Below are positions 1-8,695 of a stretch of DNA of 64,000 bases, in pieces; the first letter of the stretch is position 1; every line of letters begins with the position of its first letter. The notes under the pieces are model-generated. The model made no database searches. It worked only from the letters and a program-made list of their open reading frames with translations, and was not told where the DNA came from. The position numbers and the translations under genes were made by a program. The DNA comes from Cyanobacterium sp. Dongsha4 (GTDB lineage Bacteria; Cyanobacteriota; Cyanobacteriia; Cyanobacteriales; Cyanobacteriaceae): assembly GCF_036345015.1 (NCBI RefSeq), contig NZ_CP084098.1:3919326-3983325 (forward strand), in the 5' to 3' direction.

Positions 1-105
1 ATTTTATTAAACGAAGGGTTGCGCGCATGGATGGCGCCCCAAGATCAACCCCACGAAAAATTTGTATTCCCAGAGGAGGTACTTCCACGTGGTAACGCTC
101 TCTAA
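1..105 (+). CDS. psbD: Photosystem II D2 protein, C-terminal end (partial)
   Basis: Only the last 34 codons are present; the gene begins outside the window. Frame 1 reads [20 protein letters not shown] and ends in PRGNAL followed by TAA at 103-105, the characteristic C-terminus of D2. D2 is one of the two reaction-centre core proteins of photosystem II in the thylakoid membrane. The reading frame overlaps the start of psbC by 17 bases, the classic cyanobacterial and chloroplast psbD-psbC arrangement, so the two genes are almost certainly co-transcribed. Confidence 0.97.
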   Translation: MLLNEGLRAWMAPQDQPHEKFVFPEEVLPRGNAL

Positions 106-1465
106 TCCTATTGGCGGACGTGACCTAGAATCTACTGGTTTTGCATGGTGGTCTGGTAATGCTAGACTTATCAACTTATCTGGTAAATTATTAGGTGCTC
201 ACGTCGCTCACGCAGGTTTAATTGTCTTTTGGGCAGGGGCAATGACCTTATTTGAAACTGCTCACTTCATCCCTGAAAAACCCATGTACGAACAGGGATT
301 AATCCTATTACCTCACATTGCTACTTTAGGCTGGGGTGTAGGTCCTGGTGGTGAAGTTGTGGATACTTTCCCCTTCTTCGTCGTTGGTGTACTTCACATC
401 ATTTCCTCCGCAGTTTTAGGCGTAGGTGGTTTATATCATGCTTTGCGTGGTCCTGAAACCTTAGAAGAATATTCTAGTTTCTTTGGCTACGACTGGAAAG
501 ATAAAAACCAAATGACCAATATCATCGGTTATCACTTAATCCTTTTGGGGGTTGGTGCATTATTGCTTGTATTTAAAGCCATGTTCTTCGGTGGTGTATA
601 TGATACTTGGGCACCTGGTGGTGGTGATGTTCGTATTATCACCAATCCTACCTTGAACCCTGCGATCATCTTTGGTTACTTAATCAAAGCTCCTTTCGGT
701 GGTGAAGGTTGGTTTATCAGTGTTAACAACATGGAAGACATCATCGGTGGTCATATCTGGGTTGGCTTAATCTGTATCTCTGGTGGTATCTGGCACATCT
801 TAACCAAGCCTTTTGGTTGGGTACGTCGTGCTTTCATCTGGTCTGGTGAAGCATATCTTTCCTACAGTTTAGGTGCTTTATCCTTAATGGGATTCATCGC
901 TTCTACTATGGTTTGGTACAACAACACGGCTTATCCTAGTGAATTCTATGGTCCTACTGGTGCTGAGGCTTCTCAAGCTCAAGCGTTAACCTACTTAATC
1001 CGTGACCAAAGATTGGGTGCGAACGTCGGTTCTGCTCAAGGTCCTACTGGTTTAGGTAAATACTTAATGCGCTCTCCCACTGGTGAAATCATCTTCGGTG
1101 GTGAAACCATGCGTTTCTGGGACTTCAGAGGTCCTTGGTTAGAGCCTCTTCGTGGTCCTAACGGTTTAGACTTAGACAAAATCAGAAACGATATTCAACC
1201 TTGGCAAGTACGTCGTGCGGCTGAATACATGACTCACGCTCCTTTAGGTTCTTTAAACTCTGTAGGTGGCGTTATTACTGACGTTAACTCTTTCAACTAT
1301 GTATCTCCCCGTGCGTGGTTAGCTACCTCTCACTTTGTGTTAGGTTTCTTCTTCTTAGTTGGCCACTTATGGCACGCTGGAAGAGCAAGAGCTGCGGCTG
1401 GTGGTTTTGAAAAAGGTATCGAAAGAGAAACCGAACCCGTATTAGCAATGCCCGATCTCGACTAA
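89..1465 (+). CDS. psbC: Photosystem II CP43 chlorophyll-binding antenna protein
   Basis: CP43 is the inner antenna protein that passes excitation energy to the photosystem II core and supplies a ligand to the Mn4CaO5 cluster through its large lumenal loop. The protein shows the family start VTLSN...[16 protein letters not shown], several membrane helices with paired histidines, and the lumenal-loop motif GGETMRFWD. The start chosen is GTG at 89, not the in-frame ATG at 62, because homologues begin MVTLSN and a strong GAGGAGG ribosome site lies at 73-79. This gives 458 codons, the usual length. Translation start lies inside psbD, suggesting translational coupling. Confidence 0.97.
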   Translation: MVTLSNPIGGRDLESTGFAWWSGNARLINLSGKLLGAHVAHAGLIVFWAGAMTLFETAHFIPEKPMYEQGLILLPHIATLGWGVGPGGEVVDTFPFFVVGVLHIISSAVLGVGGLYHALRGPETLEEYSSFFGYDWKDKNQMTNIIGYHLILLGVGALLLVFKAMFFGGVYDTWAPGGGDVRIITNPTLNPAIIFGYLIKAPFGGEGWFISVNNMEDIIGGHIWVGLICISGGIWHILTKPFGWVRRAFIWSGEAYLSYSLGALSLMGFIASTMVWYNNTAYPSEFYGPTGAEASQAQALTYLIRDQRLGANVGSAQGPTGLGKYLMRSPTGEIIFGGETMRFWDFRGPWLEPLRGPNGLDLDKIRNDIQPWQVRRAAEYMTHAPLGSLNSVGGVITDVNSFNYVSPRAWLATSHFVLGFFFLVGHLWHAGRARAAAGGFEKGIERETEPVLAMPDLD

Positions 1466-1491
1466 TTCCAGTTTAATTGAGATTAATTAAT

Positions 1492-1525
1492 AGCCTCTGC
1501 CTTCGTGGTGGGGGCTTAATTTTTA
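1492..1525 (+). terminator. Probable rho-independent terminator of psbDC
   Basis: A ten-pair stem, several pairs G-U, is formed by AGCCTCTGCC and GGTGGGGGCT around a TTCGT loop and is followed by TTAATTTTTA. It begins 26 bases after the psbC stop and precedes comEC on the same strand. Confidence 0.6.
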
Positions 1526-1545
1526 TATGAAACTAAGATAGTCTT

Positions 1546-3642
1546 ATGTTTTTTGATAATAAAACCTCTATTTACCTTTGTTTATTAGCTTTTATTTTCG
1601 GTTTATTATTAACAGGATATTTTAGTTTTTCACAAGGTTTTTATTTAGGTTTATTCTCTTTTATTTTTTTGTTTATTACTGGTGCTATCCTTAAGAATAA
1701 AAGATTTTTAATTATTGATTTACGTTATATTTTTATTATATTTTTGGTTTTTATCACAGGTTTTTACTATTATTATTTTCGGCTACCTTCTGTTAGTGAT
1801 TTCGATATTAGTCATTATATTTCCCATTCTTTTTATAATCGGGTTGCAGTGGAAGGGGTAATTTTAACAACTCCAAGAGTTAATCAAAACCACAAATCAA
1901 GGTTTATTTTTCAGGCAAGAGAGTTAGTTAAGGAAAATAACGAAAGGGAAAAAGTCACGGGAAAAATTTATGTTACTTCTCCTTTGTTAGAGGTAAATGG
2001 TTTATTCCCTTCTACTGTGGTGATTTTAGAGGGAAATTTATATCAACCATCTCCGCCCTTGAATCCAGATGGTTTTAATTTTGCTGAGTATTTGCAGAGG
2101 CAAGGAGTTTTTTCAGGATTATCAGCAAATTCTGTCAATGTAGTTAAGGAGGGTAATCGCTGGAATGGGTTTTTATTTTGGATACGAAGGCGAATAATAC
2201 AAACTCATGTTCGTTTTTTAAATATACCATCAGGTGGTTTAGTCAGTTCGATGGTGATGGGAAGTCGTGGTGTAGATTTAGATTGGCAGTTACAAGAGTC
2301 TTTTCGTTTGGCTGGTTTAGCTCATGTTTTAGCGGCATCTGGATTCCATGTTTCTTTGTTATTGGGGTTAATTTTAGCTGTTACTCAGTCTTTTTCCTCT
2401 CGCACTCGTTTTTTGATAGGGGGGCTAACTTTATTTATTTATGCTACTGTTACGGGTTTTTATCCCTCAATTCTTCGAGCTTGTTTGATGGGTTTTGGTG
2501 TTTTAGTAGCGATTGTTAATGAGAGAAAAGTGCGAGTTTCTGGTAGTCTTTTGTTAGTAGCCGTAATTTTGTTATTAATTAATCCTCTCTGGATTTTTGA
2601 CTTAGGCTTTCAGCTCAGTTTTTTGGCTACTTTTGGATTAATTGTTAGTTTGCCTACTATTGTTCAAAAATTAGATTGGTTGCCTCCAACTTTTGCTAAT
2701 CTTATTGCTGTGCCTTTGGCGGCAACTCTTTGGACTTTACCGCTTCAATTTTACTATTTTCACCGCTTCCCTCTCTATGGTATTTTGACTAATATTTTGT
2801 CAACTCCTCTGGTTATTATTATTACTTTAGGTGGAATTTTTACTGCTTTTATTGGTGTTTTTATCCCCATAGTCGGAAGTGCGATCGCATTTATTTTTTA
2901 TCCTATAATTTGGCTCTTAATTAAATTAGTAGAAATTAGTAATCAACTACCTTTAAGCTCGATCGCAGTTGGGCAAATAAATATTTTCGTCTTAACTATT
3001 ATTTATCTCATTTTCTTGGTAACTCTTTATATAAAACCGATCAATAAATATAAATATTTTTTGATTATTTTTACATTAATCTTGATAATTTTTCCCTTGA
3101 TTTATCAAAAACTAACCTTGATACAAATAACAGTAATTGATAATCCATATCAACCGACAATAGTTATACAGAATAAAAGTAACACTGCTTTAATTAACTT
3201 AGGAGATAAAGATAATGTTTATTTTACAATACTACCTTTTTTAAGAAGTGAAGGTATTAATTCCTTAGAATTAGTTATTGATAATCGAAATCATGAATCA
3301 TCAAATATTTTAACCAAATATTTATCCGTCAAAAATATTAATCAATTCCATCAAAACAAAATTAACTCTATTAAAATTATAGACATAAATCCCCATTATA
3401 TTTATTTCACTCTCAAAAATAAGAGCTTTTTAGTTGTTCAAAAACAAATAGATAGTCTTAAACAATATAATAACTTTGATTATGTAATTGTAACAGCTAA
3501 CAATGTTAGTTATGATTTCTTAGAAAATATTAATTTTCATTCAATAATCTCAAAAAATACAAAATTAAAAACAAATTTAGAAAATGTAAAAGTGTCACCT
3601 ATAAATAATAATTTTATTCAATGGCAACTCAAAAACAAATGA
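1546..3642 (+). CDS. comEC: ComEC/Rec2-family DNA uptake channel protein
   Basis: ComEC forms the inner-membrane channel that carries single-stranded DNA into the cytoplasm during natural transformation. The 698-residue protein has N-terminal membrane segments and a DUF4131-like periplasmic region to about residue 200, followed by a multi-helix competence domain (about 225-490) with the family motif LAHVLAASGFHVSLL near residue 256 and YPSILRACLMG further on. The last 180 residues resemble a remnant of the metallo-beta-lactamase domain but show no HxHxDH motif, so any nuclease activity is doubtful. ATG at 1546 places a hydrophobic segment right at the N-terminus. It stands alone between psbC and the convergent chemosensory genes. 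Confidence 0.88.
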   Translation: MFFDNKTSIYLCLLAFIFGLLLTGYFSFSQGFYLGLFSFIFLFITGAILKNKRFLIIDLRYIFIIFLVFITGFYYYYFRLPSVSDFDISHYISHSFYNRVAVEGVILTTPRVNQNHKSRFIFQARELVKENNEREKVTGKIYVTSPLLEVNGLFPSTVVILEGNLYQPSPPLNPDGFNFAEYLQRQGVFSGLSANSVNVVKEGNRWNGFLFWIRRRIIQTHVRFLNIPSGGLVSSMVMGSRGVDLDWQLQESFRLAGLAHVLAASGFHVSLLLGLILAVTQSFSSRTRFLIGGLTLFIYATVTGFYPSILRACLMGFGVLVAIVNERKVRVSGSLLLVAVILLLINPLWIFDLGFQLSFLATFGLIVSLPTIVQKLDWLPPTFANLIAVPLAATLWTLPLQFYYFHRFPLYGILTNILSTPLVIIITLGGIFTAFIGVFIPIVGSAIAFIFYPIIWLLIKLVEISNQLPLSSIAVGQINIFVLTIIYLIFLVTLYIKPINKYKYFLIIFTLILIIFPLIYQKLTLIQITVIDNPYQPTIVIQNKSNTALINLGDKDNVYFTILPFLRSEGINSLELVIDNRNHESSNILTKYLSVKNINQFHQNKINSIKIIDINPHYIYFTLKNKSFLVVQKQIDSLKQYNNFDYVIVTANNVSYDFLENINFHSIISKNTKLKTNLENVKVSPINNNFIQWQLKNK

Positions 3643-3772
3643 TAAAATTTTGATTCCCTGACTTCTCTTTGACTTTGTATCTTATAAGATAAGAAAAAAG
3701 TGAAATTACTTTTAGAAATTGATAACAATAATTAAGCTAAAATTTATCCTCATATTCTCATTCCCAATCGAA

Positions 3773-4858
3773 TTAAACTGCCTCATCTACCAATAAATTG
3801 CCTCCTAAAATAACTTGATTTAGGTCGATAATGCCCAGCATTTTATCTTGATAAGGAATAACTCCCTGTAGATATTCTTGATTAACAGACTCATTGTCGG
3901 TGTTTTCTTCTAGTTTCAAATCATTGGGATTCATCATATAAATATCATTAACTGCATCAATGATAATCCCGACAACAACACCATCAACATTGACAATTAC
4001 TGCCTGATTTTCTTCCTTTAAACCTGATGATTGTAAATTAAATTCTTCTCGAATATCAATCAAAGTGATAATTTCCCCTCTTAGGTTAAGATTGCCCAAA
4101 ATAAATTTAGGTGTACAAGGAATGGGAGTATATTTTTTAAACTTAATAAATTCCTGTACTAAAGATAATTCGATACCAAAAAACTCTTGATTTAAGGTGA
4201 AAATAGAAATGGGTTTTAAGCCTGTAAAATCTTTTAATTTAGTTGATTCTCTGAGGTTATTTGCCCGTTTTTGTAATAATTTTCTCTCGTATTCACTAGC
4301 TTGAGGAAAAAATACGGTTTTTCTAATTACTTCTTTTTCTCCTTCAGTTAAAGTATCATTTTCAGGATTAGCGAGAGATTCTTCCTCAATTTCAAATAAG
4401 TCTAAATCAAGGGATAATTCCTGCGATTCTGTATATCTTAACAATTTTTGGGGATCTAATAATAGGATTAATTGATCCTCTTTTTGTACCACTCCTGAGA
4501 TAAATTTTTCCTGTTTTAATTCCGTTAAAGTCACATCATAAGGCAATTCAGAAGTGATATTTCTTTCATCGATTAAACTAACTTCATGAACTTCATTAGC
4601 GATGATACCTAATTTTAATTTTTCATGGTTTAAAATCACTACATTATCATTGACATGATAGTCTATTTCTTCATAACCAAAACGCAAGTTTAAATCCATC
4701 ACGGGGATAATTTCACCCCTCACATTTACCGCCCCAATTATGTCTTTTGGTGCTTCAGGAATCGATGCTAATTGAGGTAGGAAAAAAATCTCTTGGATGT
4801 TTTCCGCAGGTAAACCGTAGGTTAAGTTATTGTAGTTAAAAGTTAAATAGTAGCCCAT
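3773..4858 (-). CDS. Tandem CheW-domain coupling protein
   Basis: CheW proteins couple chemoreceptors to the CheA kinase. This 361-residue protein contains two CheW-type domains. The first (about 1-140) has YLTFNYNNLTYGLPAENIQEI and VNVRGEIIPVMDL; the second (about 200-350) has FTLNQEFFGIELSLVQEFI and NLRGEIITLIDIREEF. The NxRGxIxxxxDL motif therefore occurs twice. They are joined by an acidic linker. It is the last gene of the minus-strand chemosensory cluster, after cheR with a 324-base gap, and most chemotaxis systems instead use single-domain CheWs. Two fused domains could bridge receptor and kinase rings or replace the two separate CheWs of Wsp-type systems; that is inference. Confidence 0.9.
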   Translation of the reverse strand: MGYYLTFNYNNLTYGLPAENIQEIFFLPQLASIPEAPKDIIGAVNVRGEIIPVMDLNLRFGYEEIDYHVNDNVVILNHEKLKLGIIANEVHEVSLIDERNITSELPYDVTLTELKQEKFISGVVQKEDQLILLLDPQKLLRYTESQELSLDLDLFEIEEESLANPENDTLTEGEKEVIRKTVFFPQASEYERKLLQKRANNLRESTKLKDFTGLKPISIFTLNQEFFGIELSLVQEFIKFKKYTPIPCTPKFILGNLNLRGEIITLIDIREEFNLQSSGLKEENQAVIVNVDGVVVGIIIDAVNDIYMMNPNDLKLEENTDNESVNQEYLQGVIPYQDKMLGIIDLNQVILGGNLLVDEAV

Positions 4859-5182
4859 AATTTTAGTTCTCCAAATATGTATTAAAAGAGTAAAAATTTA
4901 AACTTCAGTTCTCCCTTATTAAGGGTTAGATTGTTTGATTTTGTGAATTTGATTTAACTCAAAACCATAATTTTTAATCAATCTAGCCATTTTTTTGAGA
5001 AAATCCATTATGATCAAAAATTGTGATATTTTATGAATGTTGAGTTAAATTTATTTAACGTTCGCTGTTAGCAATGAAATTTATTTCATTGTGGGATAAT
5101 TTTTGTGCAATAATTTTGGGGTTTTGGTGGGGATTGCTCACCCTACAAATTTTAATTTTTAATTCTTAATTTTAAAATAGGT
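4859..5182. other. Intergenic region, no gene seen
   Basis: AT-rich spacer between the tandem-CheW gene and cheR. I find no ORF or RNA gene. It contains a degenerate TTTTTAATTCTTAATTTT tract near 5150-5175, of a kind also seen before 41510. A separate promoter for the CheW gene could lie here. Confidence 0.5.
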
Positions 5183-6772
5183 TTACGCAGACGAAAGCCC
5201 TTGTAAATCTGAGATTAAATCCCCTACTTTTATATTATCTAATTCCTTAATTTCTTTATCTAATGGTAAGTTTTGTAAAATTTTTAATGCGGATTGTCTC
5301 ATTTTTTCACTGCGTTTTAAATCGCCCTCCTGTTGATATAATGTGCTTAAGTTTAAGTAAGCCATAAAGGATGTTGGTTCGAGATAAATTACTTTTTTTA
5401 GGGCGTTTTTCGCTTCTTCTAAGTTACCGTTTTCCTCTTCTATTTGTGCTAATAATAAATAGGGTTTTGCTTGTAAATTATCTAGGCTAAAGGCTTTATG
5501 ACACCATTGCTGGGCAGACTCATATTTCCCTAAATTTGCCTCTAATTCTGCCATTAAATAGGTGGCTTTAAAATGTTTAGGAAATTGTCTCAATACTTGT
5601 TCTAATTTTCTTTGAGCTAAATAATAAGACTTATGGCTTACTAATTGCTCAATTTCATGAAGAATCTCATTATCTTTATCTTTTTTTTCTGGTATTTTTT
5701 CTGTTTTTAACGGTTGTTGAATAGGATTATATTTTTTCTGGTTATTATTATTAAGGGATGGATTAAAAGTATAAGAATTGCTAGTATTATTATTGCTAAA
5801 AGAGTATTTTTGATTAATGGTAGTGGATAAATTTTGTTTGTCTTCGGTTTTGATGGTTGGTAATGGGGTTTGAGGTTTAAAGGATTGAGAAGGAGTGGTA
5901 GTGGCGGCGGCGTGAGAATATTGTCCGCTACGGCGTTGATATATGATAGACTCGGAAAATAATTTCGTTTGAAAGGCTTTTACTTGAGTATTGTTTAATT
6001 CGGCATGACCTGTGATTAAATATCCATTAGGCTTAAGGGTATTAAAGAATTTCTCTACAACTCGGTTAATGGCGTTTTCTGTGAAGTAGATAAAGACATT
6101 ACGACAGATAATCAAATCCATGTCATTTAATTCTATTTCTAAATGGGGCATTTGATCCCTAACGAGGTTAACTTGTCTATATCTGACTAATTTGCGAATA
6201 TCGTCATAAAGTTGGTAATATCCTGCACCGCTTTTGAAGTATTTTTCTTTGATGTCGTCTTCTACTTGGCGAAATGACCATGTATTGTATAATGCTTTTT
6301 TAGCCTGTGATAAAGACTCTCTATTAATATCTACCCCCAAAATTAAGATATTCCAATTTTCTATATCAGGGATTAATTCTTTGAGTAAAATGGCGATCGA
6401 ATATGGTTCTTGCCCTGTAGAACATCCAGCACTACAAAAACGGAGGGATTTGATTCTTTGATTACGGCGAATTAAGTCGGGTAGGATGGTTTGTTTGAGG
6501 AGGGAAAATTGCCCTTTATCACGGAAAAAGTAACTTTCTCGGTTGGTAGTCAGACAGACGAATTTTTGCCATTCTTCTTCGGCTTCTGGGGTTTCGGAGA
6601 TTAATAAGTCGTAGTAGCTTTGGGGAGTGAGAATTTTTAATTCTTTCATTCTACTGTAGATATTATCACCCATTGCCACATAATTTTGCGATCGAATCTC
6701 AATACCTGTTTGTTTTGCAATCAAAGTGATAAAGTCTTCTCTTAATCTCGGTGATAAGGTTTCTAATGTCAT
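5183..6772 (-). CDS. cheR: CheR-type chemoreceptor methyltransferase with C-terminal TPRs
   Basis: CheR methylates glutamates of chemoreceptors using S-adenosylmethionine. The N-terminal helical domain and Rossmann domain (to about residue 280) carry TTNRESYFFRD, the SAM-binding RFCSAGCSTGQEPYS and LIICRNVFIYF motifs. A low-complexity Ser/Thr/Asn/Gln linker follows, then tetratricopeptide repeats (about 370-500, e.g. AYLNLSTLYQQEGDLKRSE). ATG at 6772 is preferred over an upstream TTG (6799) because CGGAG lies about nine bases before it. CheR fused to TPRs recalls WspC and FrzF, where TPRs regulate methylation. It lies between cheB and the tandem-CheW gene, separated from cheB by an opposite-strand gene. 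Confidence 0.93.
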   Translation of the reverse strand: MTLETLSPRLREDFITLIAKQTGIEIRSQNYVAMGDNIYSRMKELKILTPQSYYDLLISETPEAEEEWQKFVCLTTNRESYFFRDKGQFSLLKQTILPDLIRRNQRIKSLRFCSAGCSTGQEPYSIAILLKELIPDIENWNILILGVDINRESLSQAKKALYNTWSFRQVEDDIKEKYFKSGAGYYQLYDDIRKLVRYRQVNLVRDQMPHLEIELNDMDLIICRNVFIYFTENAINRVVEKFFNTLKPNGYLITGHAELNNTQVKAFQTKLFSESIIYQRRSGQYSHAAATTTPSQSFKPQTPLPTIKTEDKQNLSTTINQKYSFSNNNTSNSYTFNPSLNNNNQKKYNPIQQPLKTEKIPEKKDKDNEILHEIEQLVSHKSYYLAQRKLEQVLRQFPKHFKATYLMAELEANLGKYESAQQWCHKAFSLDNLQAKPYLLLAQIEEENGNLEEAKNALKKVIYLEPTSFMAYLNLSTLYQQEGDLKRSEKMRQSALKILQNLPLDKEIKELDNIKVGDLISDLQGLSSA

Positions 6773-6844
6773 GGTTTTTTTCTCCGTGTTAAGAATCAAT
6801 TGATTACAATAAAGGTTTAAGAATGCGTTGTTTGAGGCAGAAAA

Positions 6845-7288
6845 ATGAGTTTAAGCAAAAACTTAGAGGATTTATATGAAATTGATGATAGTTTATGGTT
6901 AGAAAAAACTATTAATTTAATTAAGGAAAACCGTTGGCAAGATTTGGATAAATTACATTTAATTGAGGAATTAGAGGGCGTGGGTAAAAGAGATAAGTTA
7001 GCGGTTGCTAGTTTGTTAGAACAAGTGATTCGTCATCTTCTATTATTAGAATATTGGGATAATGAGTATGAAAGAAGTCATCGTCACTGGATGGCAGAAG
7101 TTAGGGCTTTTCGTCGTCAATTAAATAAGAATTTAACCACCAATTTACGCAATTTTTTGAGAGATAATTTGGATAGTATTTATCAAGATGCCCGTCAATA
7201 TGTGCAAATAAAGTCGAATCTTGATGTTTTTCCTTTAGAATGTCCTTATTCTCTTGAGCAGTTGTTAGATGAGTCCGCCAACAATTAA
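6845..7288 (+). CDS. DUF29 family protein
   Basis: A 147-residue protein with the DUF29 hallmarks: LYEIDDSLWLEKTINLIKEN at the N-terminus, then LIEELEGVGKRDKLAVASLL and a helical region with HLLLLEYW. DUF29 proteins are abundant in cyanobacteria and have no established function. The gene lies on the opposite strand between cheR and cheB, with its start 72 bases from the cheR start, and interrupts an otherwise co-directional chemosensory cluster. Its length is normal for the family and there is no frame damage. Confidence 0.85.
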   Translation: MSLSKNLEDLYEIDDSLWLEKTINLIKENRWQDLDKLHLIEELEGVGKRDKLAVASLLEQVIRHLLLLEYWDNEYERSHRHWMAEVRAFRRQLNKNLTTNLRNFLRDNLDSIYQDARQYVQIKSNLDVFPLECPYSLEQLLDESANN

Positions 7289-7372
7289 AAGGTTTCAGGT
7301 TTCAGGTTTTAGAGAATTTCTTAATACTCATTACTCCTTTTAAGGAAGGGAGACGCTTCCCATCTTTCCACC

Positions 7373-8458
7373 TCAACCCATAACCAGTTTCAACAATCTA
7401 GGGGTTATTTCCGTTACTGGTAGTATGGTTTTAGCTCCACCCATCTTGATAGCCTCTTGGGGCATTCCAAAAACAACGCTAGTGGCTTCATCTTGGGCGA
7501 TGGTGTATGCTCCTCTCTGTTTTAGGTCAAAAAGTCCTCTCGCTCCGTCTCGTCCCATACCTGTCATTAAAACCCCAATAGCAGACGATTTATAATAATC
7601 GGCAATGGTTTGGAATAATACAGTGGCGGAGGGGCAATGGCTATCGACGGGGATGTCATCACCGCAGTAGAATCGCCCTTGTTTATCGATTTTCAGATGG
7701 AGTCTGTCGGGGGGGAAGTAGATGTTGCCTACTTGAGGTCTTTCCCCTGTTTTGGCAATGACTATTTTCAGTTGACTATAGTTTTGTAACCAGTCTAAAA
7801 AGCCCTGTAAAAAGCCACTGCTGATATGTTGTACACAGAATATCGGTACTGGAAAATTACCTGGAATGCCCATTAATACTTGTTGAAAGGCTTGAGGTCC
7901 TCCTGTAGAAGCTGCGATCGCAACTGCTTGGATAGTTCGAGGAGAGGTGGCATTAGTCTCATTTTGATGTGGTGAAGGATTAAGATTAATGGGCTTAAAA
8001 TTGGGATCTGTTAATCTTAAAGATGATCTAGCATTGTTATTACTACGCTTAGTGAATACCTTAACTCCGGCTAATATCCTTATTTTGGAAATTAATTTAT
8101 CACGGATAGACTCATAATCCTCTAAAGTACCGCCCTTTGGTTTGGGGAAAACATCCACAGCACCTGCATTAAGGAGTTCAAAAACATTATTTTTATCTTC
8201 ATCCTGCACACAGGCACTTATTACCAAAATGGGCTTAGGAGTGGTTTCCATCACCTTTTGAGTCAACTCTAAACCGTTCATTTTCGGCATCATCAAATCG
8301 GTACAGATAATATCTGGCTTGACTTTCGGGATTAACTCTAAAGCATCAACTCCGGTTCGTGCCGTACCTACCAAAGATAGATCATCAGCACTATCGATAA
8401 TCCGCTTGAGGATAGTAACAGCAACGGGAGAATCTTCGACTAATAGCACTTTGATCAT
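7373..8458 (-). CDS. cheB: CheB-type chemoreceptor methylesterase/response regulator
   Basis: CheB removes methyl groups from receptors and is activated when CheA phosphorylates its receiver domain. The receiver (about 1-125) has VLLVEDSPVAV, the phospho-acceptor region PDIICTDLMMPKMNG and VFPKPKGG. The catalytic domain (about 172-360) carries the triad: Ser184 in AASTGGP, His211 in VQHISSGF and the aspartate of MTGMGRDGARG. It follows the methyl-accepting protein on the same strand. Presence of CheB and CheR together implies methylation-based adaptation, which the chemotaxis loci of the model cyanobacterium Synechocystis lack. Confidence 0.95.
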   Translation of the reverse strand: MIKVLLVEDSPVAVTILKRIIDSADDLSLVGTARTGVDALELIPKVKPDIICTDLMMPKMNGLELTQKVMETTPKPILVISACVQDEDKNNVFELLNAGAVDVFPKPKGGTLEDYESIRDKLISKIRILAGVKVFTKRSNNNARSSLRLTDPNFKPINLNPSPHQNETNATSPRTIQAVAIAASTGGPQAFQQVLMGIPGNFPVPIFCVQHISSGFLQGFLDWLQNYSQLKIVIAKTGERPQVGNIYFPPDRLHLKIDKQGRFYCGDDIPVDSHCPSATVLFQTIADYYKSSAIGVLMTGMGRDGARGLFDLKQRGAYTIAQDEATSVVFGMPQEAIKMGGAKTILPVTEITPRLLKLVMG

Positions 8459-8585
8459 AATTTTTGGTAAGGTAATGTGAATCTGATTCTGCCAGTGAGA
8501 GTGGAGAGTGGGGAGTTTTTTTCAGTAGGGGAGTAGGGAGTGGGGAGAGAGAATCTAGTTATCTTTAGATGACACAACTGTTAAT

Positions 8586-8651
8586 TGTCATTCCTCGTTA
8601 CACTTGGAATCTCGGAGATATTTAGATTCTTCGCTGTCGCTCAGAATGACA
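8586..8651. repeat. Palindromic interspersed repeat, copy 1
   Basis: A 66-base element bounded by TGTCATT and AATGACA inverted ends. It contains GGAATCTCGGAGATAT and CGCTGTCGCTCAGAATGACA, similar to the element at 10186-10265. It lies in the gap between the methyl-accepting protein gene and cheB, next to G-rich spacer DNA (8500-8550). It looks like a MITE- or REP-like element. Confidence 0.6.
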
Positions 8652-8695
8652 TTTTCAAAGAACCCCGAACCCCGAACTCCTAACCCCTAATTCAA

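Noticed and set aside
62-88. ATG at 62 as psbC start
   Set aside because: It lies before the ribosome binding site and adds nine residues not found in CP43; GTG at 89 fits better.
2178-2519. 113-residue ORF inside comEC
   Set aside because: It is in another frame of a clearly coding gene, with no recognised domain.
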